Position numbers and translations under genes: made by a program
Shown here: piece by piece, positions 1-6,059 of the stretch
Layout: each line of letters opens with the position of its first letter
Numbering within the stretch: position 1 is the stretch's first letter
The notes under the pieces: model-generated
What the model saw: only the letters and a program-made list of their open reading frames with translations
Told to the model about the DNA's origin: nothing
The model's database searches: none
DNA from: a virus
Reading direction: 5' to 3' (one strand)
Virus record (IMG/VR): IMGVR_UViG_3300049216_000635
Coordinates: 1 to 23,848 of that record
DNA: 23,848 nucleotides

Positions 1-1371
1 GTGCCGAAGCGAGTTCCAGACCGCATCAAGTGGCGTAACGGCACGGCCTATTATTACCGACGCGTCCCGGCCGGGTTCCGGAACATCGATTCGCGCCAGT
101 TTGTCGACATCTCGCTCAAGACGGGAGACGCCAAGCACGCCGCGATGAAGGCGGCCGAGGTCGAGCGGGAGCTCGAGGCTCTGTGGCGGGCAAAGAAGAA
201 CGGCCAGTCCGACGACGCGACGGCACGCTACGCCGCCGCGATCGACCGCGTCCGGCTCGAGGGGTTCGATTACCGCCCGGCGGCGGCGCTGGCGGCGGAC
301 GCCCCGCTCACCGAGATCCTTCGCCGCCTTGCCCGCCTCGAGCAGCTGCGGGCGCTGCCGCGCGATGCGCCCTCGCCTGCTGGTGCGGCCGCGGCCGAGG
401 CGCTCCTCGGCGGCGCCAGGTCGCCGGTGCTCACGCTGTCGACAGGCCTGGACGAGTTCTTCCGGCTGACCCGGGATATCGTCCGCCGCAAATCGGCGCC
501 GCAGCTGCGCCATTGGCAGAACGTGCGGCGCCTGGCGGTCAGCAACCTGATCGCTCTCGTCGGCGACAAGCCGCTGTCTGAGATTACCCGGAGTGATGCA
601 CTGGCGCTGCATGGCTTCTGGCAGCAGCGCATTCTCGATGAGGGGTACAACTCCAACTCCGCGAACAAGAACTTCGGACAGCTCTCCTCGGTCTTCGATG
701 TTCTCGAAGAAAAGCTGCAGATCGGACTCCCGAACGTCTTCCAGAAACTGGTCATCAAGGGCCGCGACGCCGGCAAGCGCGCCGCCTTCGACCTCGCCGC
801 GGCCCGGCGCATCGCAGTCGACCCCACCGGCCTGAACTGGTTGAACGACCAGGCGCGGGGCATCGTCCTGGCGATGGTCGAGACCGGCATGAGCCCTTCG
901 GAGATCTGCGGGCTGACCGCCGAGCATATCCACCTCGAGGCGGCCGTTCCCCACATCCAGGTGCGGCCCGAGCAGAATCGCGAGCTGAAGACGGACTTCC
1001 GCGCGCGGGACATTCCGCTGGTCGGCGTGTCCCTGCAGGCCATCGCTGCGTTCCCGGCCGGCTTCCCGCGATACCGCAATAAGGCGGCCTACCTTTCGGC
1101 ATTGGTCAACAGGTCGCTGCGCGAACGGGGCCTGCTGCCCAGCAAGAAGCACACCCTCTATTCGTTCCGGCACTTCTTCCAGGAGCGCCTCAACGCGGTC
1201 GCGGTGCCCGACCGAATCCAGGCCGAGCTGATGGGACACAAGTTCGGCCGGCCGAGCTACGGCGAGGTCACGCTCGCGACGAAGCGGGACTGGCTCGAGA
1301 AAATCGCCATCACGAATCCGGCCGCGACCGAGCAGCCCGACGACGCCGCCCAGATGCCGCTCGACATTTGA
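1..1371 (+). CDS. int: Phage tyrosine-recombinase integrase
   Basis: Site-specific recombinase that would integrate and excise the prophage. The N-terminal ~60 residues look like the DUF6538 arm-binding region (RVPDRIKWRNGTAYYYRRVP), followed by a SAM-like core-binding region (~148-250) and a catalytic domain (~260-435). Visible active-site residues are Lys330 (RELKT), Arg390 in YSFRH, His413 in LMGHKF and the nucleophile Tyr420 in RPSYG. His of the HxxR box is Tyr387, a substitution I recall in related integrases. The first catalytic Arg is replaced: box I reads TGMSPSEICGL, with Ser298 where Arg is expected. The GTG start is the first base of the window, so upstream sequence and a longer start cannot be excluded. 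The gene is convergent with the leftward operon; the 163-bp gap to 1534 holds a 10-bp palindrome at 1388-1397 but no recognisable tRNA or att site. Confidence 0.92.
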   Translation: MPKRVPDRIKWRNGTAYYYRRVPAGFRNIDSRQFVDISLKTGDAKHAAMKAAEVERELEALWRAKKNGQSDDATARYAAAIDRVRLEGFDYRPAAALAADAPLTEILRRLARLEQLRALPRDAPSPAGAAAAEALLGGARSPVLTLSTGLDEFFRLTRDIVRRKSAPQLRHWQNVRRLAVSNLIALVGDKPLSEITRSDALALHGFWQQRILDEGYNSNSANKNFGQLSSVFDVLEEKLQIGLPNVFQKLVIKGRDAGKRAAFDLAAARRIAVDPTGLNWLNDQARGIVLAMVETGMSPSEICGLTAEHIHLEAAVPHIQVRPEQNRELKTDFRARDIPLVGVSLQAIAAFPAGFPRYRNKAAYLSALVNRSLRERGLLPSKKHTLYSFRHFFQERLNAVAVPDRIQAELMGHKFGRPSYGEVTLATKRDWLEKIAITNPAATEQPDDAAQMPLDI

Positions 1372-1534
1372 CAGCCCGAAGTCGGCAGGCTTAAGCCGAT
1401 CTCAGCTACCGACGGGTGCCACGATCGGCCCCCAAAAGTCTTAGGTCCTCTGTTTCGCCTCCGGGCGAGCACGTCCAAGATAAGCAAGGCGCCGAACGGC
1501 CGTGCATTACCTGCGCGGAGGCGTCGGCAGCACC

Positions 1535-2416
1535 TCACGCTTCCGATCGCGACCGAGCCGCTCGACGACGACGCCCAGATGCCGCTGGCCCTTTAGCCAT
1601 TTCGCGAGGCTCGAAGCCGTGTTCGCGCAACGCGGTCTCGATCGTCGCAGCGGCATCGCGGAGGGCGTTAGCCTGATAGAAAAGCCCGCTATAGGTTTTG
1701 TCGATGCCGGCGGCGAGGATTGCCTTGACGGCACGGCCGACATCCGTGGCCTGCGAAGTGAAGCCGCGTATGCCCTCGATGCTGATCTTAACGCCGCTCG
1801 CCGCTTCAAACGCCTCGACATCCTTCAGAATCGCGGTCGCGTCGGCAGTGCGGCGCTCCACTGCCCGCTCCACGGCTTGATCGAACTGCTCTTTGCGGCC
1901 CGCGTCCCGGCGGCCGATCTCTGCCTCCAGCAGCGCCTCGTCGGTGCGCGCCGCGCGACGGAGCAGAGCCGCCAGAAACCTCCTGTCCATCACCTTCGCC
2001 TCGAGGCGCGCCGGAGCCTTCCGCTCGGTGAAATGATCGCCGTCGAATTCGAACCAGCCCCACGTGCGCGGTATCTCGTCGGCGCGTTCGACGACCCCGG
2101 GCGTCGTGACCAGCCACCAGTAGTCGCAATACGAGGCGATCGGCTCGGCTTTCTCAGGGTGCGCCTTTTCCTTGAGCCAGTCGTACCTGCTGACCTTGAT
2201 CTCGAAGCCATGCAGGTCGAGGCCGCGCGATGGCCATAGGCTCATCGCCAGGGCATCGGCTGAGCGAGTGTGCGCGGCGCCCGTGGCGTTCAGCACCTCG
2301 AAGAGCAACGCCCATTGCGGGTCGCAGTACCGGCGCGTCATTGCGGCACGCACGTCGGCCGCGGTCTGCGGCCGACGTGGCTTGCTGTCGAGGAGCGGTG
2401 CGCTCGCCCCCGCCAC
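1535..2416 (-). CDS. Phage protein with PD-(D/E)XK nuclease-like core
   Basis: This 293-residue protein is of unknown exact role. The N-terminal half has the order of residues expected for a restriction-endonuclease-like fold: a Glu in LLFEVLNATG, an Asp in ADALAMSLWPS, and an E-x-K in GFEIKVSRYDWLKEK. Then comes YCDYWWLVTTPGVVERADEIP and WGWFEF, a stretch seen in phage proteins of this kind. The C-terminal half is helical and charged and ends in a basic tail. I chose the GTG at 2416 (VAGASAPLL) because it overlaps the stop of the previous gene by one base (TAGTG). The open frame extends to 2581 but its upstream part overlaps that gene and looks non-coding. It is the last gene of the leftward operon and faces the integrase. 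A nuclease role is inferred from motif order only. Confidence 0.7.
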   Translation of the reverse strand: MAGASAPLLDSKPRRPQTAADVRAAMTRRYCDPQWALLFEVLNATGAAHTRSADALAMSLWPSRGLDLHGFEIKVSRYDWLKEKAHPEKAEPIASYCDYWWLVTTPGVVERADEIPRTWGWFEFDGDHFTERKAPARLEAKVMDRRFLAALLRRAARTDEALLEAEIGRRDAGRKEQFDQAVERAVERRTADATAILKDVEAFEAASGVKISIEGIRGFTSQATDVGRAVKAILAAGIDKTYSGLFYQANALRDAAATIETALREHGFEPREMAKGPAASGRRRRAARSRSEA

Positions 2417-2625
2417 TAGAGCAACAGTTCGTAGCGATCGCCGTTCTTCGCGAACGCGATCGCTGCTGCGCCCGGCCGCCCCGCCTCGATGCGGTCTATA
2501 CCCGTCACCCTTACGGCGGCGTTTGTATCGACATCGACCCCCGTGATCGTGATGCCGGCGCCCGCGCGCCTGGCGCCCCACGCCTTCAGCTTCCGCTTCG
2601 CATCAGGAATCTTTGGCTTCCTCAT
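2416..2625 (-). CDS. Small phage protein of unknown function (69 aa)
   Basis: This small protein has a basic N-terminus (MRKPKIPDAKRKLKAWGARR) and then a beta-rich segment ending YELLL. I do not recognise a family. The start is well supported: an AGGAG ribosome-binding site lies about nine bases upstream of the ATG at 2625. The stop overlaps the GTG start of the next gene by one base, which suggests translational coupling. It belongs to the compact run of small genes between the reverse transcriptase and the integrase. Confidence 0.6.
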   Translation of the reverse strand: MRKPKIPDAKRKLKAWGARRAGAGITITGVDVDTNAAVRVTGIDRIEAGRPGAAAIAFAKNGDRYELLL

Positions 2626-2652
2626 CGCTCGTTTCTCCTCTCGTTTAAGTCC

Positions 2653-2883
2653 CTACTCCGCCGCCTCGGCGATCGCGCGCAGCCGTTCGCGCGTCGAGAG
2701 CGCGGCGTTCCGTTTGGCGATCTCCGCCTCCAGTCGATCGATGATCGGCATGTAGCGATCGCCGTAAAGCAACACGACCCGCGCCGCGGTCTTCAGGCCG
2801 TGCCTGATCTCCTCTAGCGACGGCTCGCCGGCGCTCGGCGCCGGCCGCCGTGGATCCAGCGGCAGGTCGAGCTGCGAGCTCAT
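2653..2883 (-). CDS. Small helical phage protein (76 aa)
   Basis: The ATG at 2883 overlaps the TGA of the preceding DUF1643 gene as ATGA, which fixes the start; the longer open frame to 2988 lies inside that gene and is rejected. The protein begins MSSQLDLPLDPRR and has a helical, charged C-terminal half (LLYGDRYMPIIDRLEAEIAK). I recognise this pattern from small phage hypothetical proteins, with no known function. No signal peptide or membrane segment is seen. Confidence 0.65.
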   Translation of the reverse strand: MSSQLDLPLDPRRPAPSAGEPSLEEIRHGLKTAARVVLLYGDRYMPIIDRLEAEIAKRNAALSTRERLRAIAEAAE

Positions 2884-3458
2884 GGAGGCGACCACCGCTG
2901 CGGCCGCGCGTTGTCGGGAATGCGCATGCGGCCGCGGGCGAGCGTGTGCCGCGGCGAGCCATCGTCGTTGACGGCGAGACACATCCACGGCACGTTGCCG
3001 GCGATGCGGTCGATTTCGGAGAGGAAGAGCTCGAGGTCGGCCGGCACGATGCCGGATCCCCAGATTGCCAGGCGCATCGCAGTGCCGCGAACCGCGTTGC
3101 CCGCGGCAAGATAATTACCGATCTGCCTGATCGCGTAGCCTTCGTTCCGCTCCCCAAGCCAGCGCTCGAGCTCACGCGGCCTCGAGGTGATGAACGGATA
3201 GACATTGACCTGCACCAGCGAGCCGAAGCCCCAGCGGTGCGCGAAGGCAATGTTGCGCAGCGTCGTAGGATCATCACGATCGCCGTCCGCCAGCGACGGG
3301 TTCTTGCCGGCGATCGCCAGGCGCGGTCCGGACCCCCACGCACGCACCATCGTGAGCCGGCAGTCGCCGACGATCTCTGCCTGGCGCACGATCGGCTCGG
3401 CCGGCATCCGCAATGGTCCGAGCTTGATATCGAGCGGAAAGGCGAGCTGGGCGATCAC
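2880..3458 (-). CDS. DUF1643 family protein
   Basis: This 192-residue protein has the DUF1643 pattern: a conserved GKNPSLADGDRDDPT segment, then RNIAFAHRWGFGSLVQVNVYP and an ITSRPRELERWL helix. The family is common in phages and mobile elements; I know of no established biochemical activity. The ATG at 3458 overlaps the preceding stop (ATGA), and its own stop overlaps the next start in the same way. It therefore sits in a tightly coupled operon. The remainder (IWGSGIVPADLELFLSEID) fits the C-terminal half of the domain, and the gene looks intact. Confidence 0.82.
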   Translation of the reverse strand: MIAQLAFPLDIKLGPLRMPAEPIVRQAEIVGDCRLTMVRAWGSGPRLAIAGKNPSLADGDRDDPTTLRNIAFAHRWGFGSLVQVNVYPFITSRPRELERWLGERNEGYAIRQIGNYLAAGNAVRGTAMRLAIWGSGIVPADLELFLSEIDRIAGNVPWMCLAVNDDGSPRHTLARGRMRIPDNARPQRWSPP

Positions 3459-3889
3459 TTTCCCACGCCCCCTGTGACGCCATCACTCAATGCGATCGGA
3501 TGTATGGTAACGACGCGACCGTCGCCGGTGACCACGAACGTCAACCCGTTCGCCACCAGCCCTGTCGCATCGCCCTTAACGGGAACGCGTTCGGCCGCCC
3601 CGTCGATGATCGAGGCGATCTCCTGGCGGATGGCATCCAGATCGATGCCCTTCACCCGTTCGAGGTAGCGGACGACAGCGTGATCGGTGACGTCCCACCG
3701 GCTGCGCGTACGGCTGCGAAGGATCTGGGTGATGCGGGCGATGCGAGAGTGGGCGAGCGTCTGCTCGGACGCCTTGACCTGCGCAACTCGGCCGAGGTCG
3801 ACACGCAGGCTCGCCAATTGCTCGCTCGACATCGCGGGGAATGTCGCCAACATCGGATCGTCGTCTGCGAAGCGGAACCGCTTGCTCAT
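3455..3889 (-). CDS. Phage protein of unknown function (144 aa)
   Basis: The start at 3889 (MSKRFRFADDDPML) is chosen because its ATG overlaps the stop of the upstream ASCH gene as ATGA; a frame extending to 3919 would overlap that gene by 34 bases. The N-terminal half is helical (SEQLASLRVDLGRVAQVKAS). The C-terminal half has WDVTDHAVVRYLERVKGIDL followed by short beta strands (LTFVVTGDGRVVTIHP). The HAVxRYLERV pattern is one I have seen in phage hypothetical proteins, and the strand layout is loosely reminiscent of small RelE/BrnT-like folds. I cannot assign it, and no partner antitoxin is evident. Confidence 0.65.
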   Translation of the reverse strand: MSKRFRFADDDPMLATFPAMSSEQLASLRVDLGRVAQVKASEQTLAHSRIARITQILRSRTRSRWDVTDHAVVRYLERVKGIDLDAIRQEIASIIDGAAERVPVKGDATGLVANGLTFVVTGDGRVVTIHPIALSDGVTGGVGK

Positions 3890-4308
3890 AGCCTGGCTCC
3901 GAGGGGCAGCCGTCGCCACCCGATCAGGAAACCGTCCCAGGCGCCCGCGACGCCGTTCTCATCGCGCCAGAAGCGCGCCATGTCGTCGAAGCTCTCGAAA
4001 CCGTCGCTGACCGCAAACGGCTCCGGCTGCATGGGCAAATATCCGGCGCCGGCGCGCACCCATTCGCCGAGGTGCTCGACCACGCGATAGAGCATGACGG
4101 CGGCCTGTTTGAAGTCGATCGTCACGCCGAGAAAATCTGTGCACGTACGCCGCATGATCAGCCGGCAGTGCGCGGTCCGCATGCCGGTGTAGAGCTGCAG
4201 TTCCTCGCCGGTCCTGGCGTGTCGGCGCCGGCGGCCGCGCAGCGTGTGCTGCTTCGAGCCGTCCTCGATCGAGGGCGCAAACCGGGCCTTGAAGGAGTAG
4301 GCGACCAT
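3886..4308 (-). CDS. ASCH-domain phage protein
   Basis: This 140-residue protein begins MVAYSFKARFAPSIEDGSKQ, then HTLRGRRRRHARTGEELQLY and TGMRTAHCRLI. That is the beta-barrel pattern of phage ASCH-like domains, which are related to PUA RNA-binding domains. The C-terminal part is tryptophan-rich (DDMARFWRD, WDGFLIGWRRL). The family is thought to bind RNA or nucleotides; its role in phages is not known to me. The start overlaps the upstream stop by one base (TGATG), so it is translationally coupled within the run of genes after the reverse transcriptase. Confidence 0.75.
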   Translation of the reverse strand: MVAYSFKARFAPSIEDGSKQHTLRGRRRRHARTGEELQLYTGMRTAHCRLIMRRTCTDFLGVTIDFKQAAVMLYRVVEHLGEWVRAGAGYLPMQPEPFAVSDGFESFDDMARFWRDENGVAGAWDGFLIGWRRLPLGARL

Positions 4309-4700
4309 CAGGCCGGCTCCGCATAGGCCGCGAGCATCTTCAGGCGCACGTCGACGGAGTGACCGGTGCGGTTGCGTCCGAACTCAGCGTTCAGCTTCTC
4401 GGCGATCGCCGCCACCGAAAGCCCGTCGACGCGCAGCTCCTCGAGGCGGCGGTCCTCGGCGGCGTCGAAATGAAAAATCGTGCGGCCGCGGCGCTGGTAG
4501 CTCGGCCGAGGCCCGTAGTGCCGTTCGCGGCGGATGAGACCGGCACAAATCATCTGCCACTGAATGGTCGCGGGATGCCGGTTCATTATCCGCGCGACCT
4601 TCCCTGGCGTCGGCGACCGCATCTGTTCGGCGAGCGTCCGCAGAACCTCGATCTCATCGGCCGTCAGGCGGCCGCGTTTGATGTTTGGGAGGGGCTTCAC
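4308..4700 (-). CDS. Helix-turn-helix / SANT-like DNA-binding protein
   Basis: This 130-residue protein has two helical segments consistent with DNA binding. The first (~11-56) includes LTADEIEVLRTLAEQM and PGKVARIMNRHPATIQWQM. The second (~78-122) is a Myb/SANT-like pattern, FDAAEDRRLEELRVDGLSVA followed by AIAEKLNAEFGRN. A regulator role is inferred. The GTG start at 4700 overlaps the TGA of the reverse transcriptase as GTGA, so translation of the two is probably coupled. It heads the group of small genes that follow the retroelement. Confidence 0.7.
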   Translation of the reverse strand: MKPLPNIKRGRLTADEIEVLRTLAEQMRSPTPGKVARIMNRHPATIQWQMICAGLIRRERHYGPRPSYQRRGRTIFHFDAAEDRRLEELRVDGLSVAAIAEKLNAEFGRNRTGHSVDVRLKMLAAYAEPA

Positions 4701-5728
4701 CCGTCCTCCAGCGCCAGCGAGCGGAGCAGGTTGTTGGCGTCGGCGAAGCGTGCGTGGCCGAGCCAGGCGGGCAGGAAGCGCTCAAGACGGTCGACGTCGC
4801 CGGCGCGCCGCCAGGCGGCGATCTTGCGCCGCGCCCGGGTAACGCTGTCGCGGCGGAGCAGCTTGTGGTCGGCGAAGATCCTGTAGCCGAGGAAATTCAC
4901 CCCGCGCGTCGACGGCGCGATCAGCCACTTCGAAAAACGCAGGCCGAGGCGCTCGCGCGAGAAGTGCTCGATCTCTTCCTTCAGCGCCCTGAGGTGTGTC
5001 GGCGAGCGGCCAAGGACGACCAGGTCGTCCATATAGCGGTACCAGTGAGGCTCGCCGAGCGCCTGCTGCAGGTGCCGGTCCAAGGTGGCTCCGGCGTAGT
5101 AGTTCGCGAAGATCTGAGAGGTGAGGCTGCCGATCGGCAGGCCAATGCCGTCGCGCGGTATCAGCCGCTCGAGCAGGAGCCTCGTCGCCCGGCAGGAAAT
5201 CTTGGCGTCGATCAGGCGCCAGAGCGTCGTTCGCTCGATCGAGGCGAAGTAGCTGGCGAAGTCCGTCTTCAGGAACCAGACACTTGCCGGCTTCCCCGTC
5301 GCGCCGGCCGGGCTTGCCGCCTCTTGCGAGCCGTCCCTCTCCAGCCGGCGGAGTTCCGCCTGCAGCATGCGCACTCCGGCGTGGGTGCCCTTTCCCTTCC
5401 GGCAGGCGAAGGCGCGCGGCAGCATCGCTCTGTCGAAGGTCGGGCCGATGACGCGGCAGATCGCCTGTTCGGCGACGCGATCGCGGAACGGGAGCGCGGC
5501 GATCGTGCGCCGCTTGGGATCGTAGACAGTGAAGATCGAAGGCGCCCCGGGCCGGTAGCTGCCGTGCTTCAGCTCGTCGGCAAGCAGCGCGAGGTTTAGC
5601 GCGTCGTACTCCTTGAACTCGAGGTAGCCCGAGCTCAGCCTCTTTCCCCGCGCGGTCAGTCGATATGCCAGAGCGAGGTTCGACGGGTCAGCGATCGCCC
5701 CGATGAGGTTGCGCGCGCGCTTGGTCAT
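4697..5728 (-). CDS. Diversity-generating-retroelement-type reverse transcriptase
   Basis: The enzyme would copy the template-repeat RNA into adenine-mutagenised cDNA. In the 343-residue form starting at the ATG at 5728, an N-terminal region (~38-110) is typical of DGR and related RTs: EYDALNLALLADELKHGSY, PFRDRVAEQAI and KGKGTH. A first catalytic Asp146 lies in FLKTDFASYFASI. The box GLPIGSLTSQIFANYY (~186-201) carries SQ, the DGR signature, rather than the SP of group II introns and retrons. The active site is YRYMDD (Asp214, Asp215), and NFLGYRIF follows. No maturase or endonuclease domain is present. The ATG has a GGAAAG-type site upstream; a GTG at 5788 in the same frame is an alternative. 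Upstream lie the template-like segment and avd; the stop overlaps the next gene. DGR membership is strongly supported by neighbours and motifs. Confidence 0.9.
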   Translation of the reverse strand: MTKRARNLIGAIADPSNLALAYRLTARGKRLSSGYLEFKEYDALNLALLADELKHGSYRPGAPSIFTVYDPKRRTIAALPFRDRVAEQAICRVIGPTFDRAMLPRAFACRKGKGTHAGVRMLQAELRRLERDGSQEAASPAGATGKPASVWFLKTDFASYFASIERTTLWRLIDAKISCRATRLLLERLIPRDGIGLPIGSLTSQIFANYYAGATLDRHLQQALGEPHWYRYMDDLVVLGRSPTHLRALKEEIEHFSRERLGLRFSKWLIAPSTRGVNFLGYRIFADHKLLRRDSVTRARRKIAAWRRAGDVDRLERFLPAWLGHARFADANNLLRSLALEDG

Positions 5729-6059
5729 GACGCGATCGCTTTCCGCAGCCAGCAGCCCCAGATGCGACACTGAGAGGCAGTGCACCACGGACAGAAGTGC
5801 GCGGCGATCGCCGGCCGCAGGTCTCGAACGCTACGACAAAACGCAACGCCTACGCCCTGTTCTGCCGGACCCTGAAGGGTGTTCGCCGAAGCCGGATATG
5901 CGGGCTGACCACCGATCGTAATCGCGCTCCTCTCGGGAGCTGTGGCCGGCCGGGGAGACCGTGGTCGACCCCGAGCCGCTCCCTGCAGGTGGCGCCGCGA
6001 CCCATACAAGAGGCGCGGAAGGCCGGAGGCCTGACAGGGAAAGCAAAAATGGTCACAGC
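5729..6059 (-). other. Spacer between template-like segment and RT (putative DGR RNA 3' part)
   Basis: These roughly 330 bases separate the template-like repeat from the RT start. They are GC-rich with local inverted repeats such as GGCCGGCC near 5945-5952. In the BPP-1 element the corresponding spacer is part of the structured RNA needed for cDNA priming, so a non-coding RNA role is inferred. A frame in phase with the template segment stays open across it and ends at 5725 in an ATGA overlap with the RT start, so translation cannot be excluded. I recognise no protein family in it. Confidence 0.45.

Noticed and set aside
1372-1534. attP site or tRNA remnant beside the integrase
   Set aside because: Only a 10-bp palindrome is visible. 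No tRNA 3' end or paired repeat elsewhere in the window supports an attachment site.
2660-5810. Many GCGATCGC palindromes, like the cyanobacterial HIP1 repeat
   Set aside because: They fall mostly within coding frames as Ala-Ile-Ala or similar codons in a GC-rich genome and show no ordered spacing, so codon use explains them.
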